The notes beneath the pieces were generated by a model, which was not told where the DNA came from, ran no database searches, and worked only from the letters and a program-made list of their open reading frames with translations. Shown here piece by piece: positions 32,560-43,039 of a stretch of DNA of 64,000 nt. Positions within the stretch are counted from its first letter, which is position 1; each line of letters opens with the position of its first letter. This stretch comes from Azorinus chamasolen (Eukaryota > Mollusca > Bivalvia > Cardiida > Solecurtidae): contig OY755251.1 of the NCBI GenBank assembly GCA_963576725.1, forward strand, positions 37,517,246 to 37,581,245, read 5' to 3'. Position numbers and translations under genes: made by a program.

Positions 32560-32636
32560 TTGTGGTGAAAATTTGGACGAATGACGTATGTATTATTTGG
32601 AGGCGGAACAACTTCTTCTGTTTCAACTTCTGTCAT
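32560..32636 (-). CDS. DYNLT2B: DYNLT2B exon 1 (start codon, N-terminus)
   Basis: Encodes residues 1-25 and two bases of K26. It starts MTEVETEEVVPPP, an acidic then proline-rich disordered leader, and runs into NNTYVIRPNFHH, the conserved N-terminal strand of Tctex-type light chains. The ATG at 32636 is preceded by AAG, so position -3 is A. The exon ends AA followed by GCAAGT, so the donor is GC rather than GT. GC-AG introns are a known minor class and GCAAGT is their usual form. K26 (AAG) is completed by the first base of exon 2. The 5' UTR probably extends towards 32770, where an inverted-repeat element begins. Confidence 0.93.
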
Positions 32637-32988
32637 CTTGATTTCTTCAATTTTATTCGCGAATCTGAGATAAACATTCAATATGGCAACCTAACAACGC
32701 AGGATCGGCTATTCTCGGCTCTGTTCGTTTATCGGCATGTAACGGAAATTGCCGACATTGAAGGGGATCTGGTCATCTCGTTACCTTGCCATTTCGTAAC
32801 CGGCCAAATTTGGTCACTTCGTAACCAGTTTCTTGGTCGTTTTGTAACCGGTCGAGTCATCTCGTAACCACTGTTAAATTATATTATCATGATGAAGGGA
32901 ACAATCCACACTGTAGTACGAGCCGGGAATTACTTCAAGAAAATAGTCCATGGCAATATGAGACATTCTACATGTATAAAAGTATCTG

Positions 32989-33237
32989 TTAACACTTTCC
33001 CTGTTTTGTGTTTATTTCAAATTTCAATACCTACTGAATATTCAATAACACAATAATTTTAAAGATATATGAAAGGTGGAACATTGTAGACATTTCAGGA
33101 AGCAAAGAAACAGATCTATCAAATTCTGTTAGCAAACAGAACAGACCCTGATCAGATGGCTCCTCTAGGAGCCGTCTGATCTGGGTCTACTCTGTTTGCA
33201 AATGCGTGAAAACACGTTTATATGAGAGAAAGGGTTA
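32989..33237 (-). mobile_element. family A MITE, subtype 2, complete
   Basis: TTAA-flanked, 249 bases: ACTTTCCCTGTTTTGTGTTT, CAATACCTACTGAATATTCA, hairpin GCAAACAGAACAGACCCTGA to GGGTCTACTCTGTTTGC, end GAGAGAAAGGGTTAA. Reference copy for this subtype. Confidence 0.88.
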
Positions 33238-33315
33238 ACCCTTTACGGCGAATAGCCTTTGAATAGGGACTTGAATTGTGAATTAATAATATGCCATGGA
33301 CAAAGTTGTAATATT

Positions 33316-33488
33316 AACCATTTCCTTCATAAATACGCCTTTATACACATTTGCAGAGTAGATCCAGATTTAACTGATCCTATAGGAGGCATATAATTCT
33401 ACAGCCTAAAGCTGTGTCTAAGTGTCTAATGAAGTATCCACGACGTCATAATTTCTTTTACAAATATTCATGGAGTAAACGGTTATAT
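33316..33488 (+). mobile_element. family A MITE, internally deleted
   Basis: AACCATTTCCTTCATAAATA, CGCCTTTATACACATTTGCA, shortened hairpin, GACGTCATAATTTCTTTTAC, end CATGGAGTAAACGGTTA. Confidence 0.65.
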
Positions 33489-33863
33489 AACGATTGAAAT
33501 TTCCTAAAAACAACTTTATTTAAACATTTTCAAATACGTTTAGAGATATTACTTTTTAGGCAGCAGAAGTGTTGCAACTTTTGTTTAGCGTGGTATTATA
33601 CTGTAGTTAAAAAAAATTGTAAAAAAAGTATATTTTTTACTGTAGATCTATATTCATTTTTTAAAACTTCTTTTTTCTGTCAGAGTATGATGTCTTAATG
33701 TAATGGATGATGTTAGTAAATGGTCACGCGTGGCACATCTGGTTAAATTACGTTAATTAGGTTTTAAAAAGACACGTGGTCGTGTTTGTCAAACGTGTAC
33801 AGTTAAAGGTAGACACGGCATAAGTCCAATTAATGCGCTAAATAGCACGCGCCGAGGTGTGAA

Positions 33864-33937
33864 ACCTTGTCCCATGAATAATCATGTAAGAAATAATGAC
33901 ATCAGCGTAAAAAGGCGTATGTATGGAGTAACGGGTT
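33864..33937 (-). mobile_element. family A micro-deletion derivative (~74 bp)
   Basis: CCATGAATAATCATGTAAGA, AATAATGACATCAGCGTAAA, AAGGCGTATGTATGGAGTAA: only the two ends remain, joined directly, with the hairpin and both middles gone. Confidence 0.65.
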
Positions 33938-34043
33938 ATTAACTGATATAAAGGATATAAAATGACAAAAACACAAATAGTTTAATCATTTTTTGTTGTT
34001 TTATAACATCAAATAAACTCTAACGAAGCACATTTTAAATTAT

Positions 34044-34480
34044 ATGAATAAATGTAACAGCACATACATCAGTTACTAACCAATATCCAGTCATTTGATT
34101 ACCGTGTAAACCAAAATGAGATAGATCCTAATGGAGCTTTCATCTGGGTCTACAATGTTAGCCTACTTCGTGGGGTTCTATTCATTGAATATAGCTAGCA
34201 GAAATGAGCATTTATCATTAAAATTGTCTAGTTTTTAAATCACTGTAACGAGTAGAGCATCTGCTCATTTATCACAGTGGATTCAAAATGTGACTTTTAC
34301 AATGTTGTCGAAAGGGGAATTGATGGAACGGGTTACACACAGCAACAAAACATAAATAATATGAATAAATGTAACAGCACAAAGTACAGTAATTACATAC
34401 ATCAGTTACATACATCAGTTAATAACCAATAGCCAGCCAGTCATTTGATAACAGTGTAAGATAGATCCTATTTGAGTTCA
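34044..34480. repeat. tandem duplication enclosing a family B remnant
   Basis: GAATAAATGTAACAGCACA... CATCAGTTACTAACCAATAT... AGTCATTTGATTACCGTGTA at 34044-34120 recurs at 34362-34465. Between them lies a decayed family B hairpin (AACGAGTAGAGCATCTGCTC, ATTTATCACAGTGGATTCAA, 34206-34335). Confidence 0.65.
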
Positions 34481-34489
34481 AATAGTCCG

Positions 34490-34985
34490 AACCCCGATCG
34501 AAATAATGTATGATGTTGATGTTGAAATTTTAATCTTTAACTTCCTTAACCCTGAGCCTGCTCGATTCGGCTGAGAAATCGATTGCAACTCTTCGTTTAT
34601 TGACAATTATCATTCTAATTACTCCGGATTATAATTGCTATCAACAAACTCTGCTAATTGTACTTAATTAATTAAAGATGTTTTTTCGGTCGCAACAAAA
34701 ACTGTTTATAAATACCAATTAAATCAGGATTAAAATTGCTAATTAACATACATGTGTAAGTACTTTATCAACAATTCATTAAAGGATTAACTCGACCGCA
34801 ATTAATAACAAGTTAACATGATTTGTTTATGACAATTTGACTTTTTTTTAATTCCTGATTATAATTGCTTGCTAATTAACATAAGACGCCATTATATGCT
34901 ACTGTCATATTTTCCTAAGATTACGTACAACACCTTTTTAGTATTGACCATGAAAATATTAAAAACACATATATTAATTCATATA
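34490..34985. other. AT-rich intergenic, no gene seen
   Basis: Contains several dispersed copies of GATTATAATTGCT and GCTAATTAACAT. No coding evidence; it lies inside the 32771-35093 element. Confidence 0.4.
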
Positions 34986-35363
34986 TATAACAGTGGTTAC
35001 GAGATGACCCGACCGGTTACGAAATGACCAGGAAACTGGTTACGAAGTGACCAGATTTGTCCGGTTACGAAATGGCAAGGTAACGAGATGACCTGTATTC
35101 CATTTAATTGGCTCCCCACGGTTCATTAAGGGTACCAGTCGATCGATGATTGCACAATTTATGGCAATTTCGGAAAAGTTTTTTGGTTTATAAAAATAGC
35201 TAAACATATATGTTTGTTGACAACACTTGTGCAATGTACCCCAAAATTGTCTGTATATAAACTCGACTGGGTGACCGGTGCATGCCACAAGCTATCGAGA
35301 TCTCGAGATCTCTTCTTAAAACCATGTGAAAACCCAACAAACTTAATAACTGGAACTACAATC

Positions 35364-35600
35364 ATGACGATGATGGGAGAAAACGATATCCTGGCACTCA
35401 GTGAAGGCGAAGCAATCAGGCTTTGTGAAAAGACCACTACGATTGAAACAATAATTTCGCTGACCAAGCATGCCAGTGCTAGAGTCAGACAGAAAGCACT
35501 GAAGGAAATGTGCCCATGCAGGGTGAAGGAAGACCTGAGTGATTTCTGGGAACGGGTAATGGAAATGATTAACGACATTGACGCCACCGTCAGATTCCAG
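35364..35600 (+). CDS. HEAT-repeat-like protein, exon 1
   Basis: Encodes 79 residues starting MTMMGENDILALSEGEAIRL. It holds HEAT-like helical units: SARVRQKALKEM and DATVRFQ, each with the (A/T)xVRxxxL pattern of HEAT/armadillo helices. The start is placed at 35364 (A at -3). The frame stays open upstream to an ATG at 35214, and ATGs at 35370 and 35373 are alternatives, so the start is uncertain. The donor is CCAG followed by GTAAGC, in phase 0. Function is unknown; helical repeats of this sort usually mediate protein binding. The gene is divergent from DYNLT2B, with an inverted-repeat element (32771-35093) between them. Confidence 0.8.
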
Positions 35601-35819
35601 GTAAGCGAAACTTTCATCACGCAGGTATTTGTTATTGTCAAATTGTCAGTGAGCTGGCCGTCAACTCTGTAAAATATTGCCGTCAGAACTAGATATCAGA
35701 TCACTCCTGATCGAGTTTTCGCCATAAGTTTCACTACAAACACTCTTGTTAAGCATCACTTGCATTTATTGTAAATATGACAATGAAACAGGTGTAGTTT
35801 TTCGGTCTGATATACATTA

Positions 35820-36063
35820 TTTAACCCCTTCCAAACAGAGTAGACCCAGATCAGACGTAGGCGCCGTGTCCAAACCCAGATCAGACGTAGGCGCCGTGTG
35901 ATCAGGATCTGCCGTTTGATTATGAAATTATACTAGATTTGACTCTGTAGTTTGTATCAATACTAAAACACATGGTTTACATAATTATGCCATTATTAAA
36001 AAAACACACACACAAAAACAAGAAATAAATATCCATGATGCCATTTTTTCTTGACGTGTTAAT
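35820..36063 (+). mobile_element. family A MITE in the HEAT-gene intron
   Basis: TTAACCCCTTCCAAACAGAG start, with a duplicated segment AAACCCAGATCAGACGTAGG in the hairpin arm, GCCGTGTGATCAGGATCTGC, ATCCATGATGCCATTTTTTC, end GACGTGTTAA. Confidence 0.75.
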
Positions 36064-36274
36064 CCTATATACATGTACATTTGCAAGTGTACGCAAAATG
36101 TATGGACCGCCAATAAGTTTGACCATATTCACCATCATAGTTGGAACTTAATTGCCATTTCTTTAAAGAATAAATGCATACACTTTTTATTACTAGATCT
36201 ATTAAAGACAAAATATTAAAGAGGGGGTTTACTGTACAATGTAGATTAGTTTGAAATTCTTTGGCCATTGACAG

Positions 36275-36433
36275 GTTCTGCACACTCTCTGTGATGGGTC
36301 CCCAACTCATATGGAGGACAATGTGGCTGACGCGCTAGACATCTTCAATAATGACCCGGACAAGAAACTGAGAAGGAAAGCCCACCAGGTCCTAAGTCAT
36401 TACAGGAAGACAGGGAAGTGGAATATCATGTGA
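36275..36433 (+). CDS. HEAT-repeat-like protein, exon 2 and stop
   Basis: Acceptor TTGGCCATTGACAG, phase 0. Encodes 52 residues: VLHTLCDGSPTHMEDNVADA, then LDIFNNDPDKKLRRKAHQVL and SHYRKTGKWNIM, then TGA. With exon 1 the protein is about 131 residues. The blocks VRFQ-VLHTLCDGSP and DPDKKLRRKAHQVL are HEAT-like units, and the basic tail HYRKTGKWN looks like a conserved family ending. From memory, small uncharacterised HEAT proteins in bacteria carry a similar HTLCDGSP...RR.VLAHYR.TG pattern, which I cannot check. A possible poly(A) signal ATTAAA is at 36642-36647. The 674-base intron contains a family A MITE. Confidence 0.82.
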   Translation, partial: VLHTLCDGSPTHMEDNVADALDIFNNDPDKKLRRKAHQVLSHYRKTGKWNIM

Positions 36434-36774
36434 GCACCTGGCTCTACAGTTGCCAAGCACCTGGCTCTCCAGTTGCCAGTCTGTTCGGCAAAACTCGACA
36501 CTAGTGTGGTCTACAGTCCCGCGTCTGTTCTAGTAAACTACAAAAGAGATGGACAAGGAACATCAGTGTCCATACATTTCAAATTAAATGAACAAGTATT
36601 TGGACATGTTGAACACAATTATTTTTATACATGTACGATTTATTAAAGTTTTGATAATTGTTTGCAATCCCGAGTTATTTCATCCGTGACTACAATAATT
36701 GGTTAACGAATGTCTGTGTGAAAATAGGTTATTACACGTCAGTCTAAACGACCAAATGATTTAACATAGAAAAC

Positions 36775-36918
36775 CGGTAAAATAGGTGGTTTGCTTAATT
36801 CGGGACAAATGTCCTATAGGAGCTGTATCACCTTTGTCCTGCATTAAGTCACTACCTGTTTTAATATCCAGAATGAATACTGCTTTTGAGTGGCCGTATT
36901 AGTCAGACTTTGCTGTAA
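36775..36918. mobile_element. family P MITE, partial
   Basis: TAGGTGGTTTGCTTAATTCG, hairpin remnant TCCTATAGGAGCTGTATCAC, GCATTAAGTCACTACCTGTT, GAGTGGCCGTATTAGTCAGA and a CTGTA end. Confidence 0.65.
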
Positions 36919-37210
36919 CACAATAAAGTTTGGAATAAGGCATTATGCAGAATGTTCTCTCAAATGCCACATATAAGTAAACAGAACTTTTACACAATTA
37001 AAACATGAATTAATTCAGCAGCAGTTGTGTTCCAACCAATCAGTTACTCAAAGAAAATCAAAACAAAATCAGAAAAATGCTCTAACAGTCAGCTGCATAC
37101 AAGAGTTTGAGTAGATAATACTTATAGCAGGATAAAGGTGATGACTGAAAGGGTTAACAGAGGTCCAGATAAGATGCGTAAATTTAAATAGTTTCATGAA
37201 TAGCTCCTGT

Positions 37211-37302
37211 ATTTCTCCACCGAATCCTTTACTGTGGTCACCCTTTAGAATCGTCTCTTTGGGACAATTCTAAAGGGTGGTCACACTGTAGGGTTGAGAG
37301 AG
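37211..37302. repeat. family E hairpin repeat
   Basis: TTTCTCCACCGAATCCTTTA, CTGTGGTCACCCTTTAGAAT and its inverted arm ATTCTAAAGGGTGGTCACAC, TGTAGGGTTGAGAGA. Two more copies are at 58341-58433 and 58488-58572. Confidence 0.8.
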
Positions 37303-37307
37303 AGGGC

Positions 37308-37341
37308 GGGGGGGGGGGGGGGGGGGGGGGAGAGAGAGAGA
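37308..37341 (+). repeat. poly-G (23) followed by (AG)n
   Basis: Twenty-three consecutive G directly beside the family E hairpin, then AGAGAGAGAGAG. It could form G-quadruplexes; the assembled length may be unreliable. Confidence 0.9.
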
Positions 37342-38820
37342 GAAATGACAATTTTAGTATTTGGGTATGCACCTTTATCAGTAGCTGTGTTTCAACAGTA
37401 AAATATATGACCGACTTGTCGGAGGATCTCCGATGAGTGTTTAGTGTGTGTCATATTCATTGTGGTAAATGAATTTCATAGAGACAATTTGTGATGAGCA
37501 AGATTCTTTTTATTGCATAACCCTTAAATGTGCCATAAAACATGAAACAGGCTATATATAGCTGACGCTGTATTAGCTAAGATTGGATAGTAATTAAATG
37601 ACATCACTGGCGTCATGCATTGGGCCCATTGAAAGTAGGCGATATTTTAATTCGTACGAAACCAAAGATTTTGTAGTGACAAAAACGTAATTGGTGATGA
37701 ATTTCATTATCTGTTTGAGTGCTACTTTTTCAAAGAAGACGGAAAGAAATATTTGAATAGTACTTTCTGGAACACATTCAAGTTCAATAATCTGATGAAT
37801 AGTAAAGATAAATCAACATTATTAAAACTGTCATTGTTCTGCAAGACAATCATTTATGTCTGTAATTCATCCTAGTATTCTCTTTCTCCCAAATTCAAAA
37901 TTCAATTACTTTATTTGTTCGATGGTTTGCAATTTAGTGTAAACTTATATTATTATTTAATTATAATTCATCTATAGTGTAGTTGATTTCTTCATGTATT
38001 TTCATATTACAATAATTAGCCAATTGCTCCATAGTTTGTTTTCAGAGTATCTATGGACTAGGGGGTTAAACACTGTTCTTCCTGTAACCAATGCTGTAAA
38101 CATTTTCTATATGGCACATGCCTAGATTGGGCATTGACTTATCTTAACCCTTCTCTTGCTGAATTTTAAAATACATTTCTCCTTTACCCATGCCCTGTTG
38201 TATAAATACATATTATATATTCACTGTATACAAGTATTTCGCTGTGCATTCACTGTAAATCAATTTGTAAATAGTGCAGACCCTGATGAGACAGCTCCTG
38301 CAGGAGCTGTCTCATCTGGGTCTTCACTATTTATAGGTAGGTATATTGACGTGAATAGCAAGCGAAGGGTTAATAAACCTGTAAACTTGTCTGGGTATTA
38401 TCTTTAAGATTCATTATTGTTCAGATTCACAATGCTCATTTGAACAGAAAATGCACTAATGCATTTTCGCAGTTTACAGCACTCTGTTTTGGCACTCCCA
38501 CACCGAGGTTTATGTGATAAAATGTGTTTTGTGATTGCATTGTAAATTGCATTGTACTATTATTAATTTGATTGGTATAACATGAATAATGATAGGTATG
38601 TTTAATGTACCTATGATTCAATTATGTGCATTATGCAATCCGTAACAGGGAAATAAAGAGTATATATCATCAGTAGCCGTGTTTTAACAGTAAAATATAT
38701 GACTGACTTGTATTTTCTCTGTCAACAGCTTCTTTGACAATGTGTTTGATTGTAATGGATGTTTGTGTATGCAAACAACCTTGGATTTTAAACTTTTAGG
38801 AATGAGACTAACGTTTTGTA
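37342..38820. other. no supported gene; one hairpin
   Basis: AT-rich. A clean palindrome at about 38266-38332 (AATTTGTAAATAGTGCAGAC, GACAGCTCCTGCAGGAGCTG, GGTCTTCACTATTTATAGG) is of the family C/A core type. Nothing else recognised. Confidence 0.45.
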
Positions 38821-38865
38821 CATCAGTAATGACCATTCATTTATTGAACAAAGGAATCTTAAAAT

Positions 38866-40509
38866 AAGAGGGCCAGAATGGCCCTAAAGCGCTCACCAGA
38901 CAAGCAGGGGAGAAGATTTTCAAAGTTTTCACTATATGTTTCTATAGAAAACTAGCCGGCCTTGGAGCAGGCCAATTTTGACCCCAGGGGCGTAATTTAT
39001 ATAACTTTTGTAGAGGACTTGAACATGATGCTATGAGCCAAATATTAAAGCTGAGAACCTTTCATTTTCAGAGGAGAAGATTTTCAAAGTTTTCTCTATA
39101 TGTTTCTGCTGAAAACTTCCCACCCCTGGGGCGGGACCAATTTTGACCCTAGGGTCATAATTCATAAAACTTTTGTAGAGGACCTATACATGATGCTATG
39201 TGCCAAATATGAAAGCTGAGAACTTTCCAGATTCAGAGAAGAAGATTTTCAATGTTTTCACTATTTGTTTCCATTGAAAACTGCCCACCCCTGGGGCGGG
39301 GACAATTTTGACCCCAGGGCAATAATTAATATAACTTTTGTAGAGGACCTGAACATGATGCTCTGTGCCAAATATGAAAGCTGAGCGCCTTCCAGTTTCA
39401 GAGGAGAAGATTTCTAAAGATTTCACTATTTGTTTCTATTGAAAACTGCCCATCCCTGGGGTGGGGCCAATTTTAACCCCAGGGGCATAATTTATATAAC
39501 TTTTGTAGAGGACCTGAACATGATGCTATGTGCCAAATATGAAAGCTGAGAAACTTCTGATTTCAAAGGAGAAGATTTTCAAAGGTTTACTATATGTTTC
39601 TATTGAAAACTTCCCACCCCTGGGGCGGCCCCAATTTTGACCCCAGGGGCATAATTTATATAACTTTTGTAGAGGACCTGAACATGATGATCTGTGCCAA
39701 ATATGAAAGCTAAGCGCCTTCCAGTTTCAGAGGAGAAGATTTTCAAAGATTTCACTATTTGTTTCCAATGAAAACTGCCCCCCCCTCTGGGGCGGGGCTA
39801 ATTTTAACCCCAGGGCCATAATTTATATAACTTTTGTAGAGGACCTGAACATGATGCTATGTGCCAAATATGAAAGCTGAGAACCTTCTAGTTTCAGAGG
39901 AGAAGATTTTCAAAGTTTTTACTATATATTTCTATTGGAAACTGCCCACCCCTGGGGCGGGGCTAATTTTGACCCCAGGGCCTTAATTTATATAACTTTT
40001 GTAGAGGACCTGAATATGCTGCTCTGTGCCAAATATGAAAGATGAGAGCCTTTCAGTTTCAGAGGAGAAGATTTTCAAAGATTTCATTATTTGTTTCTAT
40101 TGAAAACTGCCCACCCCTGGGGCGGGGCTAATTTTGACCCCAGGGCCTTAATTTATATAACTTTTGTAGAGGACCTGAACATGATGCTATGTGCCAAATA
40201 TGAAAGCTAATAACCTTCTGGTTTCAGAGGAGAAGATTTTCAAAGTTTTACTATATGTTTCTATTGAAAACTTCCCACCCCTGGGGCGGGGCCAATTTTG
40301 ACCCCAGGGGCATAATTTATATAACTTTTGTAGAGGACCTATAGGTGATGCTATGTACCAAAGATGAAAGCTGAGAACCCTGTAGATTCAGAGGAGAAGA
40401 TTTTTAAAGGTTCAAATTGTTGACGCCCGACGACCCACGCCGACGGACGACGGACATCTGGCGATCACAAAAGCTCACCCTGAGCACTTTGTGCTCTGGT
40501 GAGCTAAAA
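38866..40509 (+). mobile_element. AAGAGGGCC element, plus copy
   Basis: 5' end AAGAGGGCCAGAATGGCCCT (mini-hairpin) then AAAGCGCTCACC. About ten ~164-bp units marked by GAGGAGAAGATTTTCAAAG, CCACCCCTGGGGCGGGGCCA and TAACTTTTGTAGAGGACCTG. Then CGACGGACGACGGACATCTG and the 3' end TGGTGAGCTAAAAA. Frames inside are repeat shadows. Confidence 0.88.
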
Positions 40510-40636
40510 ACAGCTGGTTGCGTATTAAAATGTAGGAAACAAGAAATACACAAAGCTTCAATAGTAGCTATCTGCATTACTTTTGACCTACATTAAGCTA
40601 CCACCTGTCTAACTCTTAATGACCAATATTTAGACC

Positions 40637-42767
40637 TTTTTAGCTCACCAGAGCACAAAGTGCTCAGGGTGAGCTTTTGTGATCGCCTGATGTCCGTCGT
40701 CCGTCGGCGTGCGTCGTCCGTCGTCCGTCGTCAACAATTTGAACCTTTAAAAATCTTCTCCTCTGAATCTACAGGGTTCTCAGCTTTCATCTTTGGCACA
40801 TAGTATCATCTTTAGGTCCTCTACAAAAGTTATATAAATTATGGCCCTGGGGTCAAAATTGGCCCCGCCCCAGGGGTTCTATGTTTTCAATAGAAACATA
40901 TAGTAAAACTTTGAAAATCTTCTCCTCTGAAACCAGAAGGCTCTCAGCTTTCATATTTGGCACATAGCATCATGTTCAGGTCCTCTACAAAAGTTATATA
41001 AATTATGCCCCTGGGGTCAAAATTGGCCCCGCCCCAGGGGTGGGCAGTTTTCAATAGAAACAAATAGTGAAATCTTTGAAAATCTTCTTCTCTGAAACTG
41101 GAAGGCTCTCAGCTTTCATATTTGGCACATAGCATCATGTTCAGGTCCACTACAAAAGTTATATAAATTATGGCCCTAGGGTCAAAATTGGCCCCGCCCC
41201 AGGGCGGGCAGTTTTCAATAGAAACAAATAGTGAAATCTGTGAAAATCTTCTTCTCTGAAACTGGAAGGTTCTCAGCTTTCATATTTGGCACAGAGCATC
41301 AGGTTCAGGTGCTCTACAGAAGTTATATAAATTATGGCCCTGGGGTCAAAATTGGCCCCGCCCCAGGGGTGGGCAGTAATAGTGAAATCTTTGAAAATCT
41401 TCTCTGAAACTGGAAGGCTCTCAGCTTTCATATTTGGCACATAGCTCCATGTTCAGGTCCACTACAGAAGTTATATAAATTATGGCCCTAGGGTCAAAAT
41501 TGGCCCCGCCCCAGGGGTGGGCAGTTTTCAATAGAAACAAATAGTGAAATCTTTGAAAATCTTCTTCTCTGAAACTGGAAGGCTCTCAGCTTTCTTATTT
41601 GGCACATAGCATTATGTACAGGTCCTCTACAAAAGTTATATAAATTATGGCCCTGGGGTCAAAATTGTCCCCGCCCCAGGGGGGGGCAGTTTTCAATTGA
41701 AACAAATAGTGAAATCTTTGAAATTCTTCTTCTCTGAAACTGGAAGGCTCTCAGCTTTAATATTTGGCACATAGCATTATGTACAGGTCCTCTACAAAAG
41801 TTATATAAATTATGGCCCGGGGGTCAAAATTGGCCCTGCCCCAGGGGCGGGCAGTTTTCAATAGAAACAAATAGTGAAATCTTTGAAAATCTTCTCCTCT
41901 GAGACTGGAACGCTCTTAACCTTCATATTTGGCACAGAGCATCATGTTTAGGTCCTCTACAAAAGTTATATAAATTATGTCCCTAGGGTCAAAATTGGCC
42001 CCACCCAGGGTGGGCAGTTTTCAGTAGAAACAAATAGTGAACTCTTTGAAAATCTTCTTCTCTGAAACTGGAAGGCTCTCAGCTTTCATATTTGGCACAG
42101 AGCATCATGTTCAGGTGCTCTACAAAAGTTATATAAATTATGGCCCTTGGGTCAAAATTGGCCCCGCCCCAGGGGTGGGCAGTTTTCAATAGAAACAAAT
42201 AGTGAAATCTTTGAAATTCTTCTTCTCTGAAACTGGAAGGCTCTCAGCTTTCATATTTGGCACATTGCATCATGTTCAGGTCCTCTACAAAAGTTATATA
42301 AATTATGGCCCGGGGGTCAAAATTAGCCCGCTCCAGGGGTGGGCAGTTTTCAATAGAAACAAATAGTGAAATCTTTGAATATCTTCTTCTTGGAAACTGG
42401 GTGGTTCTCAGCCTTCATACTTTGCACGTATCATCATGTTCAGGTCCTCTGCAAAAGGTATATAAATTATGCCCCAGGGGTGAAAATTGGCCCCGCCCCA
42501 GGGGTAGCCAATTTTCAACAGAAACATATAGTGAAAACTTTGAAAATCTTTTTCTCTGATACTGGAAGGTTCTCAGCTTTCATATTTGGCACATAGCACC
42601 ATGTCTAGGTCCTCTACAAAAGTTATATAAATTGTGCCTCTTGGGTCAAAATTAGCCCAATCCCAGGGCAGGCTAGTTTTCTAAAGAAACATATAGTTAA
42701 AACTTTGAAAAGCTTCTCCTCGGATTGTCTGGTGAGCGCTTCAGGGCCATTCTGGCCCTCTTGTTTT
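40637..42767 (-). mobile_element. AAGAGGGCC element, minus copy
   Basis: The same element in the opposite direction, with about 12-13 units; 3' end (TTTTTAGCTCACCAGAGCAC) at 40638 and 5' end (GGGCCATTCTGGCCCTCTTG) at 42747-42766. With the plus copy it forms an inverted pair about 3.9 kb long with a 130-base spacer. Confidence 0.88.
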
Positions 42768-43039
42768 AATGGTCGCCTAAGACAGGTTATATTAATACTG
42801 TAGGTAAGCAATTAGAGGCAGGTAATTGAAATAACAAACACAACTCACTCTACCATTATATGAAAATATTTATTGAGTAGACCACCATAATAAAGAGCTT
42901 TCCCATGGACAAAAGGACATGCGACAATTTCGCCACTGTATTTATACAACCACAATTACTCTGGTACAATTATGTCAGTAATTGAGGGGGCATTTTTTTT
43001 TAAACCTCTATACAATAACTACACTGTAATAATAAAGAC

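Larger units (their letters stand above)
15719..32636 (-). other. DYNLT2B: DYNLT2B gene, full coding span (5 exons)
   Basis: Gene-level entry. Five coding exons on the minus strand join in phase to a 130-residue protein: 32636-32560, 29560-29427, 28526-28457, 24361-24298 and 15766-15719. Splice phases match at every junction (split codons K26, D71 and K94, then phase 0). The product aligns along its length with what I recall of human TCTEX1D2/DYNLT2B (about 142 residues), including the N-terminal NTYVIRP, the central IGEQRG, RCFWDSDTDNY and the C-terminal AAFGVFYY. Family knowledge: DYNLT2B is a light chain of cytoplasmic dynein-2, the retrograde intraflagellar transport motor in cilia. Introns are about 3.0, 0.9, 4.1 and 8.5 kb and are packed with MITEs and nested elements. 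UTR ends are not determined. The identification is very secure. Confidence 0.95.
32771..35093. mobile_element. inverted-repeat element between two divergent genes
   Basis: Terminal inverted repeats of ~106 bases at 32771-32877 and 34988-35093, starting GGTCATCTCGTTACCTTGCC. Each consists of four or five degenerate units of the type GGTCATTTCGTAACC in alternating contexts. About 2.1 kb in between holds MITE copies. No transposase and no clear target duplication. It sits in the interval separating DYNLT2B exon 1 and the HEAT-like gene, so its ends may lie in both promoters. Confidence 0.8.
38826..42795. mobile_element. family P MITE split twice by inverted insertions
   Basis: Three collinear pieces of one family P MITE remain: ATTCATTTATTGAACAAAGG to ATCTTAAAA (38835-38866), ACAGCTGGTTGCGTATTAAA to ATATTTAGACC (40510-40637), and AATGGTCGCCTAAGACAGGT (42768-42790). 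Compare the unbroken copy at 10280-10521. The two gaps hold opposite-facing copies of the same tandem-core element. Confidence 0.8.

Noticed and set aside
32475..32867. 130-codon plus-strand frame
   Set aside because: It overlaps DYNLT2B exon 1 on the other strand and runs into a transposon TIR; no family match.
35159..35641. 160-codon minus-strand frame
   Set aside because: It is antisense to the HEAT-like exon 1, which has splice sites and family-like motifs on the plus strand.
42305..42596. Overlapping frames in the AAGAGGGCC array
   Set aside because: Frames occur in several registers within a ~164-bp tandem repeat and are not conserved between units.
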